NCBI GenBank assembly: GCA_036399835.1
Contig: DASWMI010000041.1
Span: forward strand, 1 to 52,554
DNA: 52,554 nt
Reading direction: 5' to 3'
DNA from: DASYML01 sp036399835
Lineage (GTDB): Bacteria; Acidobacteriota; Blastocatellia; Pyrinomonadales; Pyrinomonadaceae
Part shown: one piece after another, positions 6,885-15,308 of the stretch
Position numbering within the stretch: position 1 is the stretch's first letter
Layout of the letters: each line of letters begins with the position of its first letter
Position numbers and translations under genes: made by a program
The notes under the pieces: generated by a model
What the model saw: the letters and a program-made list of their open reading frames with translations, nothing else
Database searches by the model: none
Told to the model about the DNA's origin: nothing

Positions 6885-9335
6885 ATGTCTATTAACAACG
6901 AAGAGATTACAGAAGCTCTGGATGCCACCGACATCGGCGAGCAGCAGTTGCAGATTCCGAGCGATCTGCCCGTCCTCCCGCTGCGCGATATAGTCATTTA
7001 TCCATTCATGATCGTCCCGCTCTTCGTCTCGCGCGAAAAGTCCATCCGCGCCGTAGACGAAGCCCTCGGCGAGAACCGCATGATCCTGCTCGCCTCGCAG
7101 AAAGACCTGGACAAGGAAGAGCCGGTCGGCGAAGACCTCTACCAGATAGGCACTGTGGCCGTCATCATGCGTATGCTCAAGCTGCCGGACGGGCGCATCC
7201 GCATACTGGTCCAGGGGCTGACGCGTGCGCGCATCGAATCTGTCGAAGCGGGCAGCGAATATCTCCGCGCTCGGCTGCAAGTCTTGCAGGAAGTCCCCGC
7301 GCCCGAACGCTCTCTGGAAGTCGAGGCGCTGATTCGCAACGTGCGCGGCTCGATGGAGAAGGCCGTCAATCTGGGTAAGAATATCTCGCCCGAAGTGATG
7401 GCGATTATCGCCAACCTTGACGATGCCGGACGGCTCGCGGACCTCTCCGCCTCCAACCTCGAATTGAAGGTCGACGATGCACAGAGCGTCCTCGACATCG
7501 CGGACACCACCGCTCGCCTGCGCCGCGTCAACGAGCTGCTCAACAAAGAGATTGAAGTCCTCACGGTCCAGCAGGAGATCAACACGCAGGCGCGCGCAGA
7601 CATTGACCGCTCGCAGCGCGAGTTCTACCTGCGCCAGCAGATGAAGGCCATTCAGACAGAGCTTGGCGAAGGCAACGAGCTGGCCGAAGAGATTGCGCAG
7701 TTTCGCGAAAAGATAGAGGCCGCGCAGATGCCCAAGTATGCCGAAGACGAGGCGCTGCGCCAACTCAAAAAGCTCGAACGCATGCACCCTGACGCAGCCG
7801 AGACCGCGACCTTACGAAACTGGATGGAGATCATGGTTGATCTGCCCTGGTCCAAAACTTCCGTTGACAACCTGGACCTCAAGATAGCCGAGCAGGTCTT
7901 GAACGAAGACCACTACGGGCTGGAGAAGGTCAAAGACCGTATCCTCGAAGCCCTCGCCGTGCGCAAGCTCAAAGAGAAACCTAAAGGTCCGATTCTCTGT
8001 CTGGTCGGCCCGCCGGGAGTCGGCAAGACCAGCCTTGGGCGCTCGATTGCGCGCGCTCTGGACCGCAAGTTTGTACGCCTCTCTCTGGGCGGCGTGCATG
8101 ACGAAGCGGAGATACGCGGTCATCGCAGAACCTACGTCGGCGCGATGCCTGGCCGCGTCGTGCAGGCCATCCAACAGGCCGGCACGAACAACCCGCTCAT
8201 CATGCTCGACGAGATTGACAAGGTCGGCGCAGACTTTCGCGGCGACCCCTCATCCGCTCTTCTGGAGGTCCTGGACCCTGAGCAGAACAACTCTTTCCGC
8301 GATAACTATCTGGGCGTCACGTTCGACCTCTCGAACGTCATCTTTATGACGACGGCTAACGTGCTTGACACGATTCAGCCAGCGCTGCGCGACCGCATGG
8401 AGGTGATTCGGCTGGCGGGTTATACGGAGGAAGAGAAGCGCGAGATCGGGCGTCGCCATCTGTTGCCCAAGCAGATGGAAGAGAACGGCATCACGCCGCG
8501 CGACCTGCACATCTCTAAGTCTGCGCTGGCCGCCATCATACAGCAGTACACGCAGGAGGCAGGGCTGCGCCAGCTTGAGCGCGAGATCGGAGCTATCTGC
8601 CGCAAGGTCGCGCGTCGCATCGCCGAAGGGCACACGGGCACGGTGCGCGTCTCGCCCAAGAACCTGCACGAGTTTCTGGCCGCGCCCAAGATTATTCCCG
8701 GCGAGGTCTTGAAAAAGGACCAGATTGGTGTGGCAACCGGGCTGGCCTGGACGGCTGTCGGCGGCGATGTGCTCTTTATAGAAGTCCTGCGCATGAAGGG
8801 CAAGGGCGCGCTGGTGATGACCGGGCAACTCGGCGATGTCATGCGAGAGTCCGCGCAGGCAGCCTACTCTTACGCCAAATCGCGCGCCAAAGAGTTGGAG
8901 ATTGACGAAAGCGATTTTGAAAAGTACGACCTGCACATACACATCCCCGAAGGCGCGATCCCGAAGGACGGCCCCAGTGCGGGCATCACGCTCGCCACCG
9001 CGATGGTCTCGGCGCTGGCCCAGCGCCCCGTGCGTAAGGACGTGGCGATGACGGGCGAGATTACCTTGCGCGGCAATGTGCTCCCGGTCGGCGGGGTCAA
9101 GGAGAAGGTTCTGGCGGCGCGCCGCGCGCGTGTGACGAAGATTCTGCTCCCGGCCCTCAACCGGCGCGATATGGACGAAGTGCCGAAAGAGCCTTTCAAG
9201 GATATACAGTTTATCTTTGTGGACAACATGCGACAGGTTTTCCGCGAGGCTCTCAAGGAGAAGGTCACGCCTCCCCTGACCTCCGGGACGAGGCCCGCTC
9301 GTCTGCCGCAGGCAGCCTCCGGGCGGAACGTCTAA
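6885..9335 (+). CDS. lon: ATP-dependent protease Lon (LonA)
   Basis: Cytoplasmic AAA+ serine protease that degrades misfolded and regulatory proteins, 816 aa (typical LonA length). The N-terminal LON substrate domain begins at LPVLPLRDIVIYPFM (about residue 28). The AAA+ module has Walker A GPPGVGKT (about 374-381) and Walker B IMLDEIDKVG. The protease domain has the Ser-Lys dyad: S698 in PKDGPSAGI and the Lys about 43 residues later in GGVKEKVLAARR. A hydrophilic C-terminal tail follows. The hsp20 neighbour and the intervening palindrome suggest heat or protein-stress control. Confidence 0.98.
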   Translation: MSINNEEITEALDATDIGEQQLQIPSDLPVLPLRDIVIYPFMIVPLFVSREKSIRAVDEALGENRMILLASQKDLDKEEPVGEDLYQIGTVAVIMRMLKLPDGRIRILVQGLTRARIESVEAGSEYLRARLQVLQEVPAPERSLEVEALIRNVRGSMEKAVNLGKNISPEVMAIIANLDDAGRLADLSASNLELKVDDAQSVLDIADTTARLRRVNELLNKEIEVLTVQQEINTQARADIDRSQREFYLRQQMKAIQTELGEGNELAEEIAQFREKIEAAQMPKYAEDEALRQLKKLERMHPDAAETATLRNWMEIMVDLPWSKTSVDNLDLKIAEQVLNEDHYGLEKVKDRILEALAVRKLKEKPKGPILCLVGPPGVGKTSLGRSIARALDRKFVRLSLGGVHDEAEIRGHRRTYVGAMPGRVVQAIQQAGTNNPLIMLDEIDKVGADFRGDPSSALLEVLDPEQNNSFRDNYLGVTFDLSNVIFMTTANVLDTIQPALRDRMEVIRLAGYTEEEKREIGRRHLLPKQMEENGITPRDLHISKSALAAIIQQYTQEAGLRQLEREIGAICRKVARRIAEGHTGTVRVSPKNLHEFLAAPKIIPGEVLKKDQIGVATGLAWTAVGGDVLFIEVLRMKGKGALVMTGQLGDVMRESAQAAYSYAKSRAKELEIDESDFEKYDLHIHIPEGAIPKDGPSAGITLATAMVSALAQRPVRKDVAMTGEITLRGNVLPVGGVKEKVLAARRARVTKILLPALNRRDMDEVPKEPFKDIQFIFVDNMRQVFREALKEKVTPPLTSGTRPARLPQAASGRNV

Positions 9336-9808
9336 AGGGGCTTCGCAGAGAGACCTTGAAGAGAGCCGCCGGATTGACCTTGAAGCGGGTTAGCAAGGCT
9401 CTCATCGAGGCTTCTCCGGCATGTCCTGCGAGTCGCTTTCGCCCTTGAGCTAAATGCTTGACGGATAAACGTTTGCAGCCTGCAAAAAATCTCCTTGCGC
9501 GGCGCAACCCATCTCTCTTCGGGAGCATCTTTAATACACTCGGGCGAAGCGGTTTAAGTGGAAATTGAGGCCGCTTCGCCTTCTCTTTTGAGAGGGGAGC
9601 AGTTTGACACCCCATCAATGCGTGTGATAACCTTCGCGGCTGGAAAGTAAGGCTCCGACTCAGGTTAGAAGCCCATCCATGCGGAGCCGATTCATACGCA
9701 GCAAATTTATAACCCTCGCGTTTTTTTTGTGGATGCCGCTCGCGCCGACTTGCGAATCAAGTCGCCATCGGGATTCGCCCTAAGCCTGAAGAAGGAGATA
9801 GACGACTG
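9336..9808. other. Intergenic region downstream of lon
   Basis: A 473-bp gap with no supported gene. It contains the probable lon terminator at 9543-9580 and a weaker inverted repeat, GGCTCCG near 9653 against CGGAGCC near 9679. It also carries the promoter region of the LysM transglycosylase, whose ribosome site GAAGGAG lies just before 9809. No riboswitch was recognised. Confidence 0.5.
9543..9588 (+). terminator. Probable lon terminator
   Basis: GGCGAAGCGG (9543-9552) pairs perfectly with CCGCTTCGCC (9571-9580), followed by the T-rich TTCTCTTT. It is 208 bp past the lon stop. Confidence 0.6.
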
Positions 9809-11563
9809 ATGACAACGAGCTTCCCCCGTCTTCTGACCCGCGTCGCTTTACTGGCGACAATTTTTATCCCCACTGCAATCATCCAGGCACAGATTCCGGC
9901 AGGCTCTTCCGCACGCTCTATCCCGACCGAAGTGGAGCGGACCGAAAAACGAGTTCAGGAAGTTATCAAGCGCGCCGAGACATCCTTTAACGAAGGCGAG
10001 CTGCACCTGAAAGCCAACGAGCGCGAGCAGGCCCGCGTCAAGTTCGATAAAGCCGTTGACACGATCCTCGAATCGGGTCTGGACGTGCGCGCCAGCCAGA
10101 CCCTGCAAAACTATTATTACGAGTTGGTCGAGCGCATCTATCGTATAGAAGTCCCGACGCAGCAGCAGTTCGCTCCGCAGCCCATCCAGACGGCGCTCGT
10201 CGCGCAGAATCCGCAGCTGCCATCGAGCGGCACGGGACGTATTAAGACCGACGACGTTGCGCCGCAGATCGGCTTTCGCGAGCAGAAGTTTGAGCCATCG
10301 CCGCGTGATGAGCTGGCGAAGTTTACCTTTAAGCCTGAGGAAGAGATCGTTAATCCCGCAGATATAGCAGCTCTTGAAGCGGCCAAGAACTCCGTTGACT
10401 TTAAGTTCAACATCAATCCGCTGGTCCAGCAGTTTATCAACTATTACCAGGGGCGTGGCCGCGCCACGATGGAAACGGGGATGCGGCGCTCAGGCCAGTT
10501 TATGAGGATGGCGCGCAAGATTTTCCGCGAAGAGGGCGTGCCCGAGGATATTACCTGGCTCGGACAGGTCGAGAGCGCCTGGCGTGCCAAGGCTTTTTCG
10601 ACCGCGGCGGCCTCCGGCCTCTGGCAATTCGTGCCGAGCACGGGCCGTCAGTATGGCCTACGCCAGACGGCCTGGGTTGACGAGCGCAACAGCTTTGAAA
10701 AGGCCACGCGCGCCTCTGCTCGCTATCTGAAGTGGCTCGCCAATCGTTACAACGGCAACTGGGAGCTGGCGATAGCCGCTTATAACACCGGCGAAGGCAA
10801 TATCGACCGCGCCATCTCACGCGCCGGGAGCGCCAATTTCTGGACCATCTATCCATACATCGCACAGGAGACGCGCAATTACGTGCCGAACATCCTGGCG
10901 ACCATCCTGATTACCAAGAACCCTGAAAAGTATGGCTTCCGTGGAATTCGCCCCGATGCTCCGATGTCCTACGACATCGTTCGTGTCCCGACGGCCACCA
11001 GCCTACAGCTCATCGCGGACGCCACAGACACGAGCGTTGATTACCTGCGCAGCCTCAACCCCGAGCTGCGCCGCGATGTCACGCCGCGCGGCGAAGCCTA
11101 CGATGTACGCGTGCCGGGCGGGCGGTCCAAGCAGTTGGTCGCCGTCCTCAAGCGCATTCCGGTTGACCGTCGTGAGACGGCGCGCGTCATCTCTGTCGCG
11201 CCGGGCGAGGCGCTCGAACAGGTCGCGCAGCGCACCGGAACGAGCGTCGAGATGCTGAGAGCCATGAACGCTGGCGTGGATGCCAATAACGCCGGCGGTA
11301 AGGTCGTCGTGCCAAAGAATAACGTGGCCCTCACGAGCTGGAGACGCTCGAAGCCCGCGGATGAGACTGCCAGCGGTCGCAAAGTGGTTCGCGCCAGCGC
11401 AGGGGATACTGCGGCCAAGATTGCCAGCCGCTACAACGTCTCGGCAGTCGAAGTCGCGCAGCTCAATGGCATAGCCGTTGACGACCAGCTACAGGCCGGT
11501 CGGGAAATCAGGCTGCCCGCTTCGGCTTCCACACCCGCGCCTTCGCGCCGTCGCAGCCGTTAA
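9809..11563 (+). CDS. Lytic transglycosylase with LysM repeats (MltD-like)
   Basis: Secreted peptidoglycan lytic transglycosylase, 584 aa. A signal peptide (about 1-28, ending in IQAQ) is followed by a TPR-like helical region (about 45-110) and an SLT domain (about 220-380) with the catalytic Glu at E255 in GQVESAW plus the family motifs SGLWQFVPSTGRQYGL and AAYNTGEGNI. Three LysM-like modules for glycan binding occupy the C-terminal third (about 393-570), then a Ser/Arg-rich end. It matches MltD/DPY-type enzymes that cut the glycan strand to give 1,6-anhydro-muropeptides. The ATG has a strong GAAGGAG 11 nt upstream. Confidence 0.93.
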   Translation: MTTSFPRLLTRVALLATIFIPTAIIQAQIPAGSSARSIPTEVERTEKRVQEVIKRAETSFNEGELHLKANEREQARVKFDKAVDTILESGLDVRASQTLQNYYYELVERIYRIEVPTQQQFAPQPIQTALVAQNPQLPSSGTGRIKTDDVAPQIGFREQKFEPSPRDELAKFTFKPEEEIVNPADIAALEAAKNSVDFKFNINPLVQQFINYYQGRGRATMETGMRRSGQFMRMARKIFREEGVPEDITWLGQVESAWRAKAFSTAAASGLWQFVPSTGRQYGLRQTAWVDERNSFEKATRASARYLKWLANRYNGNWELAIAAYNTGEGNIDRAISRAGSANFWTIYPYIAQETRNYVPNILATILITKNPEKYGFRGIRPDAPMSYDIVRVPTATSLQLIADATDTSVDYLRSLNPELRRDVTPRGEAYDVRVPGGRSKQLVAVLKRIPVDRRETARVISVAPGEALEQVAQRTGTSVEMLRAMNAGVDANNAGGKVVVPKNNVALTSWRRSKPADETASGRKVVRASAGDTAAKIASRYNVSAVEVAQLNGIAVDDQLQAGREIRLPASASTPAPSRRRSR

Positions 11564-11583
11564 AATTTAAACTATGAAAGATA

Positions 11584-11627
11584 AACGCGGCGGTGATGAA
11601 TCTTTAACTATTCATCACTGCCGCGTT
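11584..11627 (+). terminator. Strong stem-loop after the transglycosylase
   Basis: An 18-bp stem with one mismatch (AACGCGGC...GATGAAT, 11584-11601, against 11610-11627) with an 8-nt loop starts 20 bp after the stop codon. Followed by TTCACATTTTGC, a weak T-tract. Likely terminator. Confidence 0.65.
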
Positions 11628-11710
11628 TCACATTTTGCACTGGTCCAGATGCTCTCTCATTAAACGACTACCGATAGTTACTCTCTTTCCAGCAAAGGGG
11701 CAATCTCACC

Positions 11711-12637
11711 ATGCTCTTTCGCACACAATCAGCCGCCGTCTATGGCATTGACGCGGACCTCGTTGACATTGAAGTTGACCTCACGCCAGCACGCAATGAG
11801 GCCGATGCGCCCTCGTCCGTGACGATTGTCGGTCTGCCGGATGCCGCGGTGCGCGAATCGCGCGAGCGCATACGCGCAGCCATCACCAACTGCGCTTTCT
11901 TCTTTCCCATTCAACGCACCATCATCAACCTTGCGCCCGCGGATGTGCGTAAAGAGGGCGCGAGCTTTGACTTGCCGATAGCTCTCGGCATCCTCGGCGC
12001 CAGCGGCGACCTCTGCGAGACGGAAAATCTAACGGACATCCTCTCCGTTGGCGAGTTGTCTCTTGATGGGCGCGTGCGAGCGGTGAGGGGCGCGCTCCCG
12101 ATTGCCATTCGAGCGCGCGATTCCGGCATCAAATCTCTGCTGCTGCCCGAAGAGAATGCGAAAGAGGCTGCGGTCGTCGCGGGCGTTAATGTTTACGGCG
12201 TGGCGGACCTGCGCAGCGCCGTAGAGCTAATCGCTTCCTTGCGCTCAGCGGACCCGCCACAGCCCGTCGCCCTCAATGCCTCCTTGATGCTCACGCCTGA
12301 CGAGCATTACAGCGTTGATTTTAGAGAGGTGCGCGGCCAGTTGGCAGCCAAGCGAGCGCTCGAAGTGGCCTCCGCCGGGTCGCACAACATTCTGCTGATT
12401 GGACCACCCGGCTCCGGCAAGACTATGCTCGCCAAGCGGCTGCCGACCATCCTCCCGCCGCTTGAATTTGAAGCGGCGCTCGAATTGACCAAGATTCATT
12501 CGGTCGCGGGGCTGACGGGCCGCACGGGCCTCGTCGTGACGCGCCCCTTTCGCTCTCCGCACCACACTATCAGCGATGCCGGGCTGATTGGCGGCGGCTG
12601 TGAACAACAAAAGTTCGCGCAACTCCCCACAAGATAA
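11711..12637 (+). pseudogene. comM: comM (yifB), 5' part, interrupted by the Tn7-like element
   Basis: N-terminal 296 codons of ComM/YifB, the Mg-chelatase-like AAA+ helicase that promotes branch migration during natural transformation. The N-terminal ChlI/Lon-like domain (SVTIVGLPDAAVRESRERI) and Walker A GPPGSGKT (about residues 231-238) are intact. The host sequence ends at 12598 inside Gly-Gly-Gly codons, and the frame then runs 12 codons into the transposon before a stop. Codon 296 joins in frame to 42654 if the element and one GCGGC copy are removed. The Walker B and sensor regions are lost from this fragment, so it should not be functional. The ATG is preceded by AAAGGGG. Confidence 0.95.
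12594..12598. repeat. Target-site duplication, left copy
   Basis: GCGGC immediately outside the left TGT end; the same five bases flank the right end at 42649-42653. Five-base duplications are the rule for Tn7-family transposition. Confidence 0.9.
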
Positions 12638-12660
12638 TGCAACTCTGCAAAAGTAAAAGT
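12599..12660. repeat. Transposon left end with two TnsB-type sites
   Basis: Starts TGTGAACAAC. GCAACTC occurs at 12619-12625 and 12639-12645, exactly 20 bp apart. The first lies at the same distance from the terminus (position 21) as GCAACT in the right end, supporting both as transposase-binding repeats. Confidence 0.7.
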
Positions 12661-12847
12661 TACTAAGTGCCCCCGTCCTATCTAAAAATTCCTTCTTTGA
12701 CAAAAAAGTAGAACGCTTACCTCAAACTTAGTATAATAAGCACAGAGGTTGCGCCATCCACAACGTACCTCATCAATCGGAAACCTCTCGTTCTGCCCCA
12801 AGAACTCTATCTACAAAGCTTCTCTAGGCAAAAAAGCAGGTCATTTT

Positions 12848-15076
12848 ATGCCCGCCTCGCACTACATTATTAACGAATTATTCGATACTAAAGACAATCG
12901 CTACTGGAAACTCCATTGGTTCGAGCATCTAGCCATGAACCAAGCGACACGCGAGCCTCTTATCGCAGCCCGCTTCGTTCCTCTCGTGCGTGATGACCTA
13001 GATGTTGATGCCAACCCGCCTGAACTGCTGGATAATGCTTCTTATGGGTTTAATGAGTCCAAGCTAATTGAAGTCGGAGGCGGACAACTCCCGATTCTGT
13101 CGATGGGACTGCTCCTTCATCAGGGCCGACCAGTTAAACGCCCTTGCTATCAAACCAAAGTTTTCGATCTCTATATTGGTTACGGCACCACTACGGTGCT
13201 CCCCGTCGGCCCCCTCCCTGGGAATGGTCGTGATAAGGGCGTATGTCGCATCCCTTGGGATGAGTACCAGCTTCAAGGCACTAACCCATTCACCATGTGC
13301 CTTCACATAAATGTCAATGCCATTCGCCCCGACCGCATCACAAAGATAATCATTCCTTGGGCAGAATTAATCCGACACCACTACGGCAACTCGTCAGAGT
13401 TGTTCAGGGAGGTTCTGACAGACGGCCTTTCCGGCGACCCCAACCGCGTCTTCAACCCGAGTAGGACGGTCATGCCTGGCAACGGGGCCATCCCGCATTT
13501 GGAATTAACAAAATATGTCAAGGACGAAGACGCGCCCATCGTCGCCCGCTTTGCTTTTTCGCGCTACGCTTTTGCCAGCGGCAGGCGCATCTTCCTCTCG
13601 GCTTTTAATAACTACAGACACGGGCGCGGGGGGTACATGCCCGAAGTAGTGCTGCCTTACGTTGACATGCGAACGAAACTCATCGTGCATGGCAAAACAA
13701 TACGTGTAGGCAAGAGCAATCACTTCCTCGTGTTTTACATTGAGAAAGACTACGCGCAGTTTCCCTTTGAATATTTCAAGTATGGAAGGGATGATGGCGG
13801 CATTCGGATTGTTGAAAAACGAATCGTACCTGGCTCCGGCTCGCGGAAGAAAAAGGAGAAGGACGATGCGCTGGTCACAGTACAGGATGAGGTCGAAGAG
13901 CAGATTATCAGGAGCGACAAGGAGCCATCGCCCGCCAAGGAGCAGGTCGAAGAGATTCTGTTATCGGATAAATTTCCTGACCTTCTGAATAAGCGCTGGG
14001 ACAAGCAGCAGAGGACTGGCTCTCGAACCCAGCCCAATGGTAAACAGGTCGGTTTCATTCAGGGGCACGACGACACTGAAGACTTCTCCACTGCCCCTGT
14101 GGGAGGCGGTAACTCAAAAGTCACCCCCTTAAGCCTTATCCCAGAGCATGAGTCTGGCGAAGGCGTGATAACTGATGAGCCGAGTCCCTTTGATGAAGGC
14201 GAACCCCCTAAAGACCTGCTCCCGCCTGATAGCGTACCTGACAGGGATGAGCCACGCCCGGCCAATCGGCTCCGCTGTATCCGGGCCAGCGACAGGCTTT
14301 TCCTCAGCTTGGTGGATCGTCTCAACAAGGTGAAGCCGAGTGCGTTAAGCTGCGAGATGGTGGAACTACCCGAACATGGGCCACTGATTCGTGAACCATA
14401 CGTGTCGGAGTTCCCAACGGAATGGGAAGACGAGCAACTCCCCTGGTCGAAAGTTTTCCGCGACGGCGAGTGGCGGGCGCGACGTGTGATGGTTGCAGAA
14501 GGCTGCTGCCATGATGATCGCTACTTTTACCTGCTTGAGATTGAGCCGCCGGAATCGGAGGAAGATGATACTTACACAATGCTGGTGGTTCATTCCAGCG
14601 ACTCTACTTTCTCCGCACTTGAGGGCGAGGATTTACAGGAAGTGCTTGCCCGTTGCGCTATTAATGAAGGCACATGGTTTAAGGAGAAAGATGAAAAAGA
14701 GCTACAGCAGCATCTTGGATGGCGCAAGCTCAAACACGCTTCTAAAGTGTATCGCAGATACGTATTCAGGGTAGTCGATTATTTGTATAAAGCGGGTATG
14801 CTGCGGCTCACCAAGGCTGAACACGCTTGGCTGGATAAGCAGAGTAAAGTGTATAGAACACGTAAGGCTAGTTCGACCGGCGAGGCTATTGAAGAGAGGG
14901 TGGATGAAAGTAGCGAAGATGAAAGCGACGAATTAGTGCTTGATAGAGAACCTTCTCAAGTTAAGGAAACAAAGGAGGCGGCTCAGACTGATGAATCAAC
15001 AGAGACTGCCGGGACATCCGAGACTGTAGAAACTTCGGAAGCCAGTGAATCGCCTCAGACCGAGGATATGGAATGA
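12848..15076 (+). CDS. TnsE-like transposition protein (divergent, with acidic tail)
   Basis: A 742-aa protein that I match by eye to Tn7 TnsE. The N-terminus (ELFDTKDNRYWKLHWFE) resembles TnsE's HLFRNSGHKEWRIFVWFN. A middle segment (AELIRHHYGNSSELFREVL) parallels the TnsE stretch with LARSLFLINSYFCR. The C-terminal region (about 472-655: RLFLSLVDRL..., RRVMVAEGCC..., FYLLEIE) parallels the TnsE C-terminal domain. A charged linker lies at about 340-470, and a tail rich in Glu, Ser and Thr (about 672-742) is extra. In Tn7, TnsE directs insertion to conjugal plasmids and lagging-strand synthesis through the sliding clamp. Here the gene is alone at the left end, far from tnsABC. The ATG at 12848 has AGG upstream; a TTG start at 12749 is possible. 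The assignment is inference from remote similarity. Confidence 0.55.
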   Translation: MPASHYIINELFDTKDNRYWKLHWFEHLAMNQATREPLIAARFVPLVRDDLDVDANPPELLDNASYGFNESKLIEVGGGQLPILSMGLLLHQGRPVKRPCYQTKVFDLYIGYGTTTVLPVGPLPGNGRDKGVCRIPWDEYQLQGTNPFTMCLHINVNAIRPDRITKIIIPWAELIRHHYGNSSELFREVLTDGLSGDPNRVFNPSRTVMPGNGAIPHLELTKYVKDEDAPIVARFAFSRYAFASGRRIFLSAFNNYRHGRGGYMPEVVLPYVDMRTKLIVHGKTIRVGKSNHFLVFYIEKDYAQFPFEYFKYGRDDGGIRIVEKRIVPGSGSRKKKEKDDALVTVQDEVEEQIIRSDKEPSPAKEQVEEILLSDKFPDLLNKRWDKQQRTGSRTQPNGKQVGFIQGHDDTEDFSTAPVGGGNSKVTPLSLIPEHESGEGVITDEPSPFDEGEPPKDLLPPDSVPDRDEPRPANRLRCIRASDRLFLSLVDRLNKVKPSALSCEMVELPEHGPLIREPYVSEFPTEWEDEQLPWSKVFRDGEWRARRVMVAEGCCHDDRYFYLLEIEPPESEEDDTYTMLVVHSSDSTFSALEGEDLQEVLARCAINEGTWFKEKDEKELQQHLGWRKLKHASKVYRRYVFRVVDYLYKAGMLRLTKAEHAWLDKQSKVYRTRKASSTGEAIEERVDESSEDESDELVLDREPSQVKETKEAAQTDESTETAGTSETVETSEASESPQTEDME

Positions 15077-15308
15077 TACATCTGATAAACCCAAAGGGCG
15101 GCTTTCTTGAAGGTTGATTCCATATCCCATGTTGACTCACGCAATGGTCGAAAGAGCCTGCCTTCCAATATGACGATGAGGCATATCGCATTGGCTACAT
15201 AGCTAACCGCCCGCGTGTCTCATGTTCAATGGCTCAAACTCAATTAAAGCAACACGTGCTTTGGGTTTATCACATATATCATTCTCTCGCACACGAAGAC
15301 ATCTTTAA

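Noticed and set aside
8250..8942. Long antisense frame within lon
   Set aside because: Typical GC-rich shadow of a well-supported gene.
12697..12737. TTGACA and TATAAT upstream of the TnsE-like gene as a sigma-70 promoter
   Set aside because: Both hexamers are perfect but are 29 bp apart, far from the usual 16-18 bp, so they cannot be a normal pair.
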